A stretch of 64,000 nt of DNA from CAYRPN01 sp964426135 (GCA_964426135.1 CAYRPN010000016.1:1-64000), one strand, 5' to 3'. Counted from the stretch's first letter, positions 52,861 to 62,318 are shown. Notes: generated from the letters alone by a model not told the origin. Numbers and translations: made by a program.

Positions 52861-53556
52861 ATGAATTTGACGGATCACCTCGACGAGCCGGCAGGTCATC
52901 GCCGGTACCCACGTTTCAACGGCGATGCCCCGCAGTTGCTGCGCATCTGCCTGGTCAGCCGGGCCCCCCGATTGGGCGAAGGCGAGCGGGCCCTGGTGCA
53001 ACTGGCCGCGGGGCTGCGCGATCGGGAACACCAGGTGTTCTTCCTGCTCGCCAAGCGTGGCGAAATGTACGATCAGTGCGAGCAGTTGGGTTTCCGTTGC
53101 CTGCACCTGCCGGCACAGCTTTCCGATCTGGGCCGGCGCTGGCGCCGCGCCGCCATCCGTACGTCGCTGCGGCATCTGCTGAAGCGCGAGCGCCCCGATG
53201 TGATTCACGCCAGTGACGCTCCCTCGGCGTTGATTCCGTTCGAGGCGGCGCGCGGGCTGGCCATGACGCGGGTGTGCCATCATCGATACGTCTGCACCGA
53301 AAGCCTGATCGACCGCCTCGCCGCTGCCGGCGTGGAATTGCACCTGTATAGTTCAGCTGCGATTCTCGAGACGATCAGTCAGCGCAGCCCGATTCTCGCC
53401 GGCGCCCCCGGTGCGGTGGCGGAAGAGCCGACACTGCCATTGAGCCTGGATGGACTCGCCCTAAGCGTGACGCTGCCCCTGAAAGCACATGCCGCCTCCA
53501 TCGCGCGTCACTACCGCTTCGCCGCCACCGCACGATTGCTGCGCAGAGCCGCGTGA
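52861..53556 (+). CDS. half-length GT4-like protein
   Basis: 231 residues from ATG 52861, preceded by GGAGGGAGAA. The sequence resembles the N-terminal (acceptor-side) domain of GT4 glycosyltransferases: RICLVSRAPRLGEGERALVQLAAGL, DREHQVFFLLAKRGEM, RPDVIHASDAPSALIPFEAA. The second, donor-binding Rossmann domain is missing, and the C-terminus is unrelated. It is therefore either a truncated gene or a non-catalytic protein. The reading frame is intact and has a good ribosome site, so it is probably expressed. Confidence 0.65.
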   Translation: MNLTDHLDEPAGHRRYPRFNGDAPQLLRICLVSRAPRLGEGERALVQLAAGLRDREHQVFFLLAKRGEMYDQCEQLGFRCLHLPAQLSDLGRRWRRAAIRTSLRHLLKRERPDVIHASDAPSALIPFEAARGLAMTRVCHHRYVCTESLIDRLAAAGVELHLYSSAAILETISQRSPILAGAPGAVAEEPTLPLSLDGLALSVTLPLKAHAASIARHYRFAATARLLRRAA

Positions 53557-53578
53557 GACGAGTCGGCAGCGTGTTACG

Positions 53579-56140
53579 ATGTCGCTCATGATGATCGCAC
53601 GCATCCTCGCCGCGCTCGTTGTGCTTCTTCCCTTCATCTCCTCGGCTGCCGGCCAGGCGACCGCTGACCTTCCTGCCGTCCCAGCCACTCCTGCCGACAA
53701 GCCGGGCACGTATCAAAGGATGGACTACGGGCCCGTGATCGCGCACACGGTGGTTTCGCAGAGCGGCAAACAGGTCGTTGCGCAGAAAGGCCTTGCGGTT
53801 CGACTGCAAAGCAAGAACGAGAAGGGCGAAACGATCGATCACGCCGTCATCTACGACACCGACACCCTGGGCGTCGTGGCGGTCACCACGGGCGGCTGGC
53901 TTGATCTGACGAAAACGAATCACACGTCCTACAAGGGCAGCGGCGACGCGGCCCTCGAAGGCACCACGCTTTTCTCCATCGCGCCGGGCTCGGCCGGCTG
54001 GGCGAATCCGAAGGATGGCAAGTTCGATCCGCGCGGCGCGAATCACCACCTCGCCAAGGCCACCAATGCAGTCGGCCAACCCGTCGGACCGCTGCCGAAG
54101 GATTGGGCGCACTACAAGGGTTACTACCGCATCGGCGATCAGGTCGTACTGAAGTACACCGTCGGCGACTGTGAGATTCTGGAGACGCCGCGCTGGTCCG
54201 TCGAGGGCGATGCGCTGGCGCTGGTGCGATATTTCGAAGTGCGGGTGCCGGCCGCGAAGACGCGCGATTCGCTCTGGGTGGCCATCGACGACCTGCCCGC
54301 CAACGCCGATCCGCGCGTCAAGCAGGAGCGCTCGGTCACGTTGCGCCGCAACGGTCGCCTCACGATGGTCTCGGCCGTGGGACGTTCGGCGCTGCACGTG
54401 AAGGACCGCCAACTGGTCATGGAGATCAAGACCAGTCCGGAGGACCGCGAAACGACGGTGCTTGCCGCGGCGGTGATGTGCGTCGCGGATCGTGGCGAAC
54501 AGGATGACGCGAAGGCCGCCATCGCCTTTGCGATGAGCCAGGAGAAGCGCAGCGGCGCGCTGGGACGGTACCGGATTCCGTCGGTGGATCGCGGCGGCCC
54601 TGCGCGATGGGCGCAGCCGGTCGACACGATGTCCAAACTGGCGCCTGCGCTGGCGCGGGAGAGTTACGTCGTCGACTCGCTGCCGTGTCCGGAGAAGAAC
54701 CCCTGGGAATCGTGGTTTCGCCCAACCGGGTTTGATTTCTTTGCGGATGGAAAAAGGGCGGCCATCTGCACGTGGAACGGCGACGTGTGGATCGTCTCCG
54801 GCATCGACGCCGGCGCGAGGGAGGGCGAGCATCTCACCTGGAAGCGCTTTGCGTCAGGGTTGTACGAACCGCTGGGGTTGGTCATCCGCGAGGAGAAAGT
54901 CTTCGTCGTTGGCTACGACCAGATCACACGTCTGCACGATCTGAACGGCGACGGCGAGGCGGATTACTACGAGAACTTCAACAACGATGCTCCGGCCCTG
55001 GGCAGGTGCTATTGCCTGTGCTTGTCGCAGGATGCGATGGGCAATCTATACACGATCCGCAACGCGAATCGGTCGCCTGACAACTATCCGCTGCACGGCT
55101 GCCTGTATCGGGTCAGTGCCGATGGCTCGAAACTGGAGATCATCGCGACGGGGCTTCGCAGCGCCAACGGTCTGGCGATCGGACCGAACGGCGAGATCGC
55201 CGCGGCGGATCAGGAAGGCAACTGGACGCCCGCCTCGCGAATCGATCTCCTGCAGCAGGGCGATTTCGTGGGCTTTCGCAGCCACGCGCATCGGGAACTG
55301 CCGGCGGTTGCGGAAGGGGGCAAGGCGGGAGGAAAAACCGGCGCAAAGGACGTGGCTCCTTTGCCCGGCCCCGAGGCGGTTTTGGCCGCCGGCGCCAAAC
55401 CGCCTCTGTGCTGGATTCCCAAGACCGTCGACAATTCCGCGGGCGATCTGATCTTCGTCCCGAACGATCCACAGCAGCGATTCGGCCCGCTGGGCGGCAT
55501 GCTGCTGGGCACCTCGTATGGCATGTGCAAGCTGTATCTGGTGCCGTTCGAAAAAATGGATGAACCTGGGATTCCAAACGTCGGATCTGAAATCCGCAGC
55601 CCGAAGTCTCCCATCGTCCAGGGCGGCGTTGTCCCTTTGCCGTTGAACTTTACCTCCGGCATCATGCGGCTTCGCTTCAACCCGCGCGACGGCCAGCTTT
55701 ATGCCTTGGGACTCAAGGGCTGGCAGACCCGGGCCGCGTTCGACTCCGGGTTCTTCCGCGTGCGCTACACCGGTAAGCCGGCGTGCTTGCCCGTGGCGGT
55801 GCATCCGACCAAGGCCGGCGTGACGCTCACGTTCACCGATGCGCTCGACCGCGCGACGGCGGAAGATACCGGCAGTTATCAGGTGCTTCGCTGGAATTAT
55901 CTGTACTCGAAAGGCTATGGCTCACCTGAGTTCTCCGTGGCCGATCCGAGCAAGCAGGGCCGCGACACCATGAAAGTCACGCGCGCTTCGCTTGCCAAGG
56001 ACGGCAGGACGCTGACACTGGCGGTCGATGACATGAAGCCGGTGATGCAGATGCTGGTCAAGGTGCATCTGGAATCGGAGAAGGGCAATGCAGTGAAGCA
56101 CGAGATTTATCACACGGTGCACAGGTTATCGGAGAGGTGA
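53579..56140 (+). CDS. large secreted beta-propeller protein (paralogue 1)
   Basis: 853 residues from ATG 53579 (MSLMMIARILAALVVLLPF), a signal peptide cut near AAGQ. Residues about 35-370 are a planctomycete domain beginning PGTYQRMDYGPVIAHTVV. Residues about 370-650 form a soluble-dehydrogenase-like propeller with AICTWNGDVWIVSGID, FASGLYEPLGLVI, QITRLHDLNGDGEADYY and ATGLRSANGLAIGPNGE. A C-terminal beta domain follows. It is strongly similar to the gene at 62405-64000. A GSEIRSPKSP segment (nt 55588-55617) looks like a repeat-derived insertion. Likely sugar or alcohol oxidation or binding outside the cell, but no cofactor residues are certain. Confidence 0.82.
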   Translation: MSLMMIARILAALVVLLPFISSAAGQATADLPAVPATPADKPGTYQRMDYGPVIAHTVVSQSGKQVVAQKGLAVRLQSKNEKGETIDHAVIYDTDTLGVVAVTTGGWLDLTKTNHTSYKGSGDAALEGTTLFSIAPGSAGWANPKDGKFDPRGANHHLAKATNAVGQPVGPLPKDWAHYKGYYRIGDQVVLKYTVGDCEILETPRWSVEGDALALVRYFEVRVPAAKTRDSLWVAIDDLPANADPRVKQERSVTLRRNGRLTMVSAVGRSALHVKDRQLVMEIKTSPEDRETTVLAAAVMCVADRGEQDDAKAAIAFAMSQEKRSGALGRYRIPSVDRGGPARWAQPVDTMSKLAPALARESYVVDSLPCPEKNPWESWFRPTGFDFFADGKRAAICTWNGDVWIVSGIDAGAREGEHLTWKRFASGLYEPLGLVIREEKVFVVGYDQITRLHDLNGDGEADYYENFNNDAPALGRCYCLCLSQDAMGNLYTIRNANRSPDNYPLHGCLYRVSADGSKLEIIATGLRSANGLAIGPNGEIAAADQEGNWTPASRIDLLQQGDFVGFRSHAHRELPAVAEGGKAGGKTGAKDVAPLPGPEAVLAAGAKPPLCWIPKTVDNSAGDLIFVPNDPQQRFGPLGGMLLGTSYGMCKLYLVPFEKMDEPGIPNVGSEIRSPKSPIVQGGVVPLPLNFTSGIMRLRFNPRDGQLYALGLKGWQTRAAFDSGFFRVRYTGKPACLPVAVHPTKAGVTLTFTDALDRATAEDTGSYQVLRWNYLYSKGYGSPEFSVADPSKQGRDTMKVTRASLAKDGRTLTLAVDDMKPVMQMLVKVHLESEKGNAVKHEIYHTVHRLSER

Positions 56141-56364
56141 CGATCGCCGGCGGGCTGCGGACGCGTGATCGGTGTCGCGGGTTTGCGGAAGCGAAGCTGG
56201 CCGCCTCGATGAACTCACTGGCCAGCACTTGTGGCTTTGACACTTCCTTTTTGCCGGAAATGCTTGATACCTCTGGCTGACCCCGGGTGGGCCAATTCGC
56301 GCAAGCCTCTCAATATCCGCCGGTTATCGCCCGATAGGGATGAAATCCGGATTTCGTCCTTTTT

Positions 56365-58881
56365 GTGAGGCTGTCCTTGCGTCTGCGATTGCTGCAATCC
56401 GTCGTGACTCGTCTTGTCGTCTGCCTCGTGGTAGGCGGGATTCTGCTCTCGATTGGACTGGCCGTGCTGGAATTGCGGCGGTCCGAGACGATGCTTCGAT
56501 TGCAGTTGATCCAGCGCGTCTCCTTGATCACGCGCAATCTGCAGACGCTCGTGCGAGGCGTGCTCGACAACCCTGTCAGCGAGCCGATGCGCGACTCGCT
56601 GCGCGTCGTGGCGGCGGATGATTACGTCCTGGCGGTGCGCGTGGTGCGCGGCGCGGAGACCGTGGTCGGCATCGGCGACTGGAACCGGAACGATCTCGAG
56701 CCGGCGGCCGTGTGCGTGCTGCCTGAGTACGGATTGAACTTCGACGGCGACGTGGAACGCGATCGCCTGACGCTGATACGCGCCCCGTTCCTCCACGGCG
56801 GCGAGAACGCCACGCTGGAACTTCTGATCGACGGCCCTCGCGCCTGGGAAAACTCGCGCGATGTCGTGTTCGCGGGTTTGCGGATGCAGTGGCTGCTGCT
56901 GGGGGTTACCACGTTGCTGGGGCTGCTCCTGCTTCGTCGCTGGTTCACCGGCCCGCTTTCCGATGTCGCCGACCTGGTTACCGCAGGCGCCGGGCCTGAG
57001 CCGTTCTATGACCTGTCGCGCCATCTGCCCGGCGAGTTCAGCCAGTTCGCCGAGGCCGTCGGCGGCATGCTCACCCGGCTTGACTGCACCGCCCAGCGAT
57101 TGAAGCAGCGCGAGAAGGCATTCGAGAATCTCTACCAGTTCGCCCCGGCGGCCATGCTCAGCGTGCAGCGCGACGGGCGCGTCGTCGAGGCCAACCGCCG
57201 CGCGGCGACGATGCTGGGACTGAATGTCGAAGAGGAAATGATCGACCAGCAGGTGGTGGATTTCGTCGATCCGCAGGATCACGCGCTGCTGCGGCAGACG
57301 CTTGAGCGTCTGCATCTGGACAATGCCGCGCGCTGCGAAATCCGCGTGGTCGCGCGTCGCCGCACGGTGGATGTGCAGGTGGAGTGCGCCGCGGTGCGCG
57401 ATGACGACGGCACGCTGCAGCGCATCCGCCTCTCCATGCTCGACATCAGCCAGCCCAAACGGCTGCAACGCCAGCTCACGGAGAAGAGTCAGCTTTTAAA
57501 TCTGGTCATCGACCACATGTCGGATGCGATCATGCTGGTGGACGCCGAACGGCGCATCGTGGCGCACAACCAGCAACTGGCGACACTGCTGCGCCGTCGC
57601 GGCGATGTCATCGCAAGCCAGCCTTACGATCCGGAGCATTTCTGGAACGAACTGGGCGTGGTGGACCAGGACGCGTTCCTCGACGGCATGCGGAAGATCG
57701 ACGCCGACCAGCTTCCGGCGCATCAACGGGTAGTGACGCGCGTGGGCACGTTCCTGTTCCAGGGCATTCCGGTGCATGACGCCGGTGGTGACCCCGTGGG
57801 CCGGCTTTGGGTTGTGCAGGAAGTCACGGTGCAGGAGCAGAACGAACGGCTGATCCGGCAGCAGAGCCATCAGATTTCATCGCTCAAGCGACTGGCGATG
57901 GAGTTGCAGGACGTGCGCAGCGTGGACGACCTGCTCTACCGCACTGCCGACATCCTTCACGAAATGCTGGGTGTGGAGACGGTGGGCCTGGCGCTGCGCT
58001 GCGACAGGAAATCACGCAGCCAGCAGATCATTCACCGCGGCGCCGGGTCGTGCCTGCTGACGCTGAACCGGCAACTGGTGCAGGCGGTGGAATGCTCGCT
58101 GATGCCGCGGGTGCTCGGCAACTCGGATCTGAACTACTGGTCGGATTTGCCCCGCACCGAAGCGTGGGCGCCGGCGTTCGAACAGGCGGGGCTGACCTGC
58201 GTTGCCGCGGGGCCGCTGCGGGGCAGTGCGGACGCGCTGGGCGTGCTCTGGATCGCGCGGCGCGGCGGTGAGCGAATCGAGCGGAACCACCTGTACCAGC
58301 TCGAAGCGCTCATGCCCGTCATCGCGGCCCGCGTCGAGTTTGCGCAGCTCCGCGAGCAGCTTCGCCGGTTGGAACTGACCGATTCGATCACCGATCTGCC
58401 CAACCGGCAGCAGTTCGAGTTGAGCCTGCGCAATGTCGTGAACCGCCCCGGCTATCCCTGGTCGGTGATTCTGGTCAGCCTGGACCGCTTCGGCGAACTG
58501 AACGACCGTCTGGGGCACGAAGGCGCCGACGCGATGCTCCGTCGCACCGCGAATCTGCTCCGCGCCAGTGTGCGCAAAGGCTGTGAAGTGTCGCGGTTGA
58601 GCGGCAAGTTCTTCGCCGTGCTCGCTCCAGGAATCGATGGCGATCTGCTCCTGTCGATGGCGGAGCGAATCCGTCAACTGATTTCGTCACAGCATGTCGA
58701 GTTCACCGACGGCGCGCAGTGGCAACTGACCGCCAGCATCGGCGTGGCGGCCTGTCCCGCCGACGGACTCGATCCGGAGCAGATCGTCAAGCTCGCCGAG
58801 ACTCGCGTCGAGGCCGCCAAACGCGCCGGGCGCAACTGCGTCCAGGCCGGCGAACTCGGCGGACACCGGCAGGCGGGGTGA
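56365..58881 (+). CDS. membrane PAS/GAF sensor with degenerate GGDEF domain
   Basis: 838 residues from GTG 56365. Two transmembrane helices (about 20-38 and 173-190) enclose a periplasmic sensor; a short HAMP-like segment follows, then two PAS domains (about 250-370 and 380-495), a GAF domain (about 520-660) and a C-terminal GGDEF-type domain (DSITDLPNRQQFELSL, ending SIGVAACPADGLDPEQIVKLAE). The signature loop reads SRLSGKFFAVLAPG, so GG(D/E)EF has become SGKFF and it should not make cyclic di-GMP. It may bind GTP or a nucleotide or act as a protein-binding relay. It is the only gene in the immediate region with a cyclic di-GMP link. Confidence 0.88.
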   Translation: MRLSLRLRLLQSVVTRLVVCLVVGGILLSIGLAVLELRRSETMLRLQLIQRVSLITRNLQTLVRGVLDNPVSEPMRDSLRVVAADDYVLAVRVVRGAETVVGIGDWNRNDLEPAAVCVLPEYGLNFDGDVERDRLTLIRAPFLHGGENATLELLIDGPRAWENSRDVVFAGLRMQWLLLGVTTLLGLLLLRRWFTGPLSDVADLVTAGAGPEPFYDLSRHLPGEFSQFAEAVGGMLTRLDCTAQRLKQREKAFENLYQFAPAAMLSVQRDGRVVEANRRAATMLGLNVEEEMIDQQVVDFVDPQDHALLRQTLERLHLDNAARCEIRVVARRRTVDVQVECAAVRDDDGTLQRIRLSMLDISQPKRLQRQLTEKSQLLNLVIDHMSDAIMLVDAERRIVAHNQQLATLLRRRGDVIASQPYDPEHFWNELGVVDQDAFLDGMRKIDADQLPAHQRVVTRVGTFLFQGIPVHDAGGDPVGRLWVVQEVTVQEQNERLIRQQSHQISSLKRLAMELQDVRSVDDLLYRTADILHEMLGVETVGLALRCDRKSRSQQIIHRGAGSCLLTLNRQLVQAVECSLMPRVLGNSDLNYWSDLPRTEAWAPAFEQAGLTCVAAGPLRGSADALGVLWIARRGGERIERNHLYQLEALMPVIAARVEFAQLREQLRRLELTDSITDLPNRQQFELSLRNVVNRPGYPWSVILVSLDRFGELNDRLGHEGADAMLRRTANLLRASVRKGCEVSRLSGKFFAVLAPGIDGDLLLSMAERIRQLISSQHVEFTDGAQWQLTASIGVAACPADGLDPEQIVKLAETRVEAAKRAGRNCVQAGELGGHRQAG

Positions 58882-58930
58882 GTTGAAGAGCTTGGATGAC
58901 CGGTCAGTTCAAAACCTGAGTTTCGGGTTT

Positions 58931-59077
58931 GCCGTTAGCCCCCGGCTCCGCCGGGGGGCGGAAAACTGGCGAGATGAATTAGGCCAACATTGAGGCAAAT
59001 TCTGCATCTCCATGATCGTCCTGCGCGTTTTGATCGCCAGCGTCGGCACACCCCCGGCGGAGCCGGGGGCTAACGGC
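58931..59077. repeat. perfect paired inverted repeat, GCCGTTAGCCCCCGGC
   Basis: The 27-base left arm (58931-58957), GCCGTTAGCCCCCGGCTCCG..., is the exact reverse complement of the right arm (59051-59077), which ends GGGGGCTAACGGC. About 93 bases lie between. It sits between the GGDEF gene and the aminotransferase. Confidence 0.85.
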
Positions 59078-59095
59078 GCAACGCCGCGCACAGGA

Positions 59096-60337
59096 TCACA
59101 CTTTCGCCGTCGCGTGCTGGTGGCAGATCTGCCCCAGTGCGTCGCAGGCGTAGCGCACATCCTGGACCGTGGTGAACGGGCCGACGCTGAAGCGAGTCAT
59201 GCCGCCGGCGCTATGCGTGCCGAAGGTTTGGTGCGCCAGTGGGGCGCAGTGGATGCCGCTGCGGGTGAGGATGCCGTAATCGCGCTCAAGCAGATCGGAC
59301 AGCGCCTGCGGCTGGGCGAAGCGTTCGATGCGCACGCTGAACACGCCGCAGCGATGCTTGACGCCCTGTGGCCCGAAGAGAGTGAGGCCCGGAAAATCGC
59401 CTTCGCTCAGGCCGCCGAGGAACGCGCGGATCAGATCTTGCTCGTGTTGCCACAGGCTCTCGACGCCTCGGTGCCGAATCCATTCGACCGCCGCGCCCAG
59501 CCCGATGATGCCGATGGCGTTGTGGCTGCCCGGTTCGAAACGATCGGGAAGAAACGTCGGCTGCGTGTCCTGCTCGCTGATCGAGCCGGTGCCGCCTTCG
59601 CGCACGGTGGCCATGCGTTCTTCCATGCCGGGACGAATGTAGAGTCCGCCGGTGCCCAAGGGGCCGAGCAAACCCTTGTGCCCCGGAAAGGCGAGCAGGT
59701 CGATGAAGTCGGCGTCCACATCGATCGGTACGTGGCCCATCGTCTGGGCCGCGTCCACGAGGAAGGGAATGTCGTGCTCCCGCGCGATGCGGCCGATCTC
59801 GCGGATCGGCTGCAGCGTGCCCGTGACATTGCTGCCATGCACGACGGCGATCAGTTTCGTGTTCGGCTGAATCGCGGCGCGGATGTCCGCAGGATCAACG
59901 AGACCGGTCTGCGGATCGCAGCGCACCCGCGTCTGTTCCATGCCCAGCGAATCGACGAGCGCGTTGTAAGGCCGCAGCACCGAATTGTGATCGAGCCAGG
60001 TCGTGATGACGTGGGGCTTGGTCTTTTCGTGAAAAGGTGACGTGGATCGCCGAAGTTGCGGCCCCGTGAGAATGCCGCGGATCGCCAGGTTCAGCGCATC
60101 GCTGGTGTTCAACGTGAAGATCAACTGCTCGGGCCGACTCACATCCGCGCTGATGAGTTTGCACAGATTCCGGCGGCATTCCAGAAGCAGCCGGCCCGCC
60201 TCTCGCGCCTCGGCATACGCGCCGCGCCCGGGGCTGGCGCCCAGTTCCGTGGCGTAGCGGGTCATCGCCTCATGCACACAGGCCGGCTTGGGAAAGCTGG
60301 TGGCGGCGTTGTCGAGATAAAGCCGACGAGGGGTCAC
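59096..60337 (-). CDS. class V aminotransferase / cysteine desulfurase family protein
   Basis: 413 residues from ATG 60337 (MTPRRLYLDNAATSFPKP). It is a PLP enzyme of the cysteine desulfurase-like group. The PLP lysine is in LAFPGHKGLLGPLGTGG, the cofactor-binding HGSNVTGTLQPI and VDAAQTMGH segments are present, and the loop RSGIHCAPLAHQTFGT holds a Cys in the position of the SufS catalytic cysteine. It may release sulfur from cysteine or a related amino acid. It is 39 kb from the SUF operon, but could be the desulfurase partner of SufE if there is no other. It is not linked in an operon with neighbours. Confidence 0.88.
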   Translation of the reverse strand: MTPRRLYLDNAATSFPKPACVHEAMTRYATELGASPGRGAYAEAREAGRLLLECRRNLCKLISADVSRPEQLIFTLNTSDALNLAIRGILTGPQLRRSTSPFHEKTKPHVITTWLDHNSVLRPYNALVDSLGMEQTRVRCDPQTGLVDPADIRAAIQPNTKLIAVVHGSNVTGTLQPIREIGRIAREHDIPFLVDAAQTMGHVPIDVDADFIDLLAFPGHKGLLGPLGTGGLYIRPGMEERMATVREGGTGSISEQDTQPTFLPDRFEPGSHNAIGIIGLGAAVEWIRHRGVESLWQHEQDLIRAFLGGLSEGDFPGLTLFGPQGVKHRCGVFSVRIERFAQPQALSDLLERDYGILTRSGIHCAPLAHQTFGTHSAGGMTRFSVGPFTTVQDVRYACDALGQICHQHATAKV

Positions 60338-60406
60338 AGGTCGCTCCTCTTGCGATTGCGGTGAAACGCGACACAGTTTAGGCAGTTGCCCGCAGTGATG
60401 CGCGGG

Positions 60407-61108
60407 TCAGGCCAGCGCTCCGCGCCGCCGAAGCCATCGTTCCACGAGGCCGCAGAGCGTCGCCCACACGAGGCCGCCGCTCCAGCCGGCGAGCACGTCG
60501 GTGGGGTAATGCACGCCCATGTAGACGCGGCTGACGCCGACGAGGCCGGTGATCAGCAGCGCCACGCCGATGAAATAGATTTTCAGCCGCGTGCTCTCCA
60601 CGAGGCCCGCCAGCAGGATGCCCAGGGTCAGGTACACGGTGGCGGACATGAACGAGTGGCCGCTGGGAAAGCTGCTGCTCATCACGTGCGACAGGTGGGG
60701 CACGATGTCGGGGCGTGGCCGATCGAAGGAGGCTTTGAGCAGCGAACTGATGAGCAGTCCGCCGACGGTGGCAACGACAACGAATCCCGCGGCGCGAAAG
60801 CGCCGCGCCATCACCAGATAACCCGCCACGGCCGCCGTGGTCAGCGAGAGCATGGCGATGCCGCCGACGGCGGTCAGATCGCGTCCGATTTCGTGCATCG
60901 CCGCCGAGCCGATGGGCTTGGCCGGATCGTCGGGCCGGCGGAGCATGCGGATCAGGCGGTCGTCGAATGTCTTGGTCTCGCCTTCGACGACTTCATCCGC
61001 CAGTTCCGCGAAAGCCCAAACGCCGAGCACGACAACCAGCATGCCCAGGAGCACGAACCATTCGTGGCTGAAAATCCAATCGCGAATGCGACGCAGGCGG
61101 CGGAGCAT
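60407..61108 (-). CDS. PAP2-family membrane phosphatase
   Basis: 233 residues with about five or six transmembrane helices. All three phosphatase motifs are present: KASFDRPRP, SSSFPSGHSFMSA and SRVYMGVHYPTDVLAG, which give the Arg/His/Asp catalytic residues of the type 2 phosphatidic acid phosphatase superfamily. It dephosphorylates a lipid phosphate such as undecaprenyl diphosphate or phosphatidate at the membrane. A small purine-rich stretch follows the start upstream at 61110-61190. No operon partner. Confidence 0.93.
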   Translation of the reverse strand: MLRRLRRIRDWIFSHEWFVLLGMLVVVLGVWAFAELADEVVEGETKTFDDRLIRMLRRPDDPAKPIGSAAMHEIGRDLTAVGGIAMLSLTTAAVAGYLVMARRFRAAGFVVVATVGGLLISSLLKASFDRPRPDIVPHLSHVMSSSFPSGHSFMSATVYLTLGILLAGLVESTRLKIYFIGVALLITGLVGVSRVYMGVHYPTDVLAGWSGGLVWATLCGLVERWLRRRGALA

Positions 61109-61252
61109 GCGGGCATGATAGGGGGAGGAGCAGATGGGAGAGGAGGCAGAGCAGGTAGAGGAGGGATAGGAGGTAAAGGAGTAGAAGATCGCCGTTTAGC
61201 GCCCGCTCGAAGAGCGGTCTGAACGGGGGACGCGTGTAATCCACACCCATCA

Positions 61253-62272
61253 CTACTCCAGCTTCTTCTTCGCCTCCGCCGTCGCCTTCTCCATCACCTC
61301 GCTGATCTTCACCGGCACGCCGCCTTTGCGTTTGCTTTCATCTGCCGCTTCCATGAAGGCGTAGATCTCGATCGTTTCCTCCGCGCTGACCGGGGGTGTG
61401 CCGGTCTTGAACATTTTCACGATCTCGACCACCAGCGGGCGGTAGCCGCCGAACTTGCCCAGATCGCTGACGCCCTTGGCGCCGAACGCGGTGCCGCCGT
61501 AGCCGCTGCCACCCTTGCGGATGCCGCGGAAGGTGCCGACGCGGCCGCCTTTCCAGGTGCCGACGACGAGATCGGTGTCAGCGGTGCTGACGCGGACGAC
61601 GGTTTCACAGCCGGCGCCCATGCAGGTGTAGAGCGTTTCGACGCCGTGGATGCCGTACCAGAAGAGGTCGGGGTGGGTCTTCTCCAATGAGCACGGGCTG
61701 TACGCATCGCAGCCGAGCACGTCGCCGATCTTGCCGCTACGGATCGCCTGCGCGCCTTCTCCGTAGCGCAGGCTCGACGACGAGAACATCGGCACCTTGT
61801 GTTTCTTCGCCAGTTCAAACAGCGCGATCGTGTCGACGAGCGACCCGGCGATCGGCTTGTCGATGAACAGCGGCTTGCCCGCCTTGAGCACGGGAATCGC
61901 CTGCTCCAGGTGCGGCCGACCGTCGTTGGTCTCCAGCAGCACCGCATCCACTTTCGTCAGCAACACATCGATGGAGTCGACGATCTCCACGCCCAACTTC
62001 TTCAGTTCCTCTGTGTAGCCCGGCACGCGGGTGACGCTGGACTGAATATCGGGGCTGCCCTTGGGATAAGCAGCGACAACGCGGCAGCCGGCGACATCTT
62101 CTTTCGCCTGCGGGTTGTTGAGTTCTTTGGCGAAGGCCGGGGCGTGCGACGTGTCCAGCCCGATGATGCCGATGCGGATGAGCTTGGCGTCGTCGGCGAT
62201 GAGTGGTCGCGCGTGCAGTAACAACACAAGGAGAACGAGTGATTGAACGATGGTGCAGTTTCGAAAATGCAT
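61253..62272 (-). CDS. exported Gfo/Idh/MocA-family oxidoreductase
   Basis: 339 residues from ATG 62272 (MHFRNCTIVQSLVLLVLLLH), a signal peptide ending LIADD. The NAD(P)-binding Rossmann domain starts RIGIIGLDTSHAPAFAK, with the dinucleotide glycine block modified (GLDTSH), followed by DAVLLETNDGRPH and the catalytic-type KPLFIDKPIAGS. The C-terminal half has the alpha/beta substrate domain (EKTHPDLFWYGIHGVETLYT). It is one of the many exported or twin-arginine-less planctomycete members, probably acting on a sugar. Directly downstream of propeller protein 2, so possibly co-transcribed. Confidence 0.88.
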   Translation of the reverse strand: MHFRNCTIVQSLVLLVLLLHARPLIADDAKLIRIGIIGLDTSHAPAFAKELNNPQAKEDVAGCRVVAAYPKGSPDIQSSVTRVPGYTEELKKLGVEIVDSIDVLLTKVDAVLLETNDGRPHLEQAIPVLKAGKPLFIDKPIAGSLVDTIALFELAKKHKVPMFSSSSLRYGEGAQAIRSGKIGDVLGCDAYSPCSLEKTHPDLFWYGIHGVETLYTCMGAGCETVVRVSTADTDLVVGTWKGGRVGTFRGIRKGGSGYGGTAFGAKGVSDLGKFGGYRPLVVEIVKMFKTGTPPVSAEETIEIYAFMEAADESKRKGGVPVKISEVMEKATAEAKKKLE

Positions 62273-62294
62273 CGCGTGTATTCCTCCGTTGTTT

Positions 62295-62318
62295 GGCGGT
62301 CGGGCCGAGTCCGCGAGG
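62295..62318. repeat. single GGTCGGGCCGAGTCC repeat
   Basis: GGCGGTCGGGCCGAGTCCGC, one arm of the pair at 30543-30622, in the gap between the oxidoreductase and propeller 2. A separate GGCCCCTTGAAGGGGCC hairpin follows at about 62359-62384. Confidence 0.6.

Noticed and set aside
53375..54832. Minus-strand frame opposite propeller paralogue 1
   Set aside because: It overlaps the signal peptide and the N-terminal domain of a well-supported gene and the end of the GT4-like gene; no motifs.
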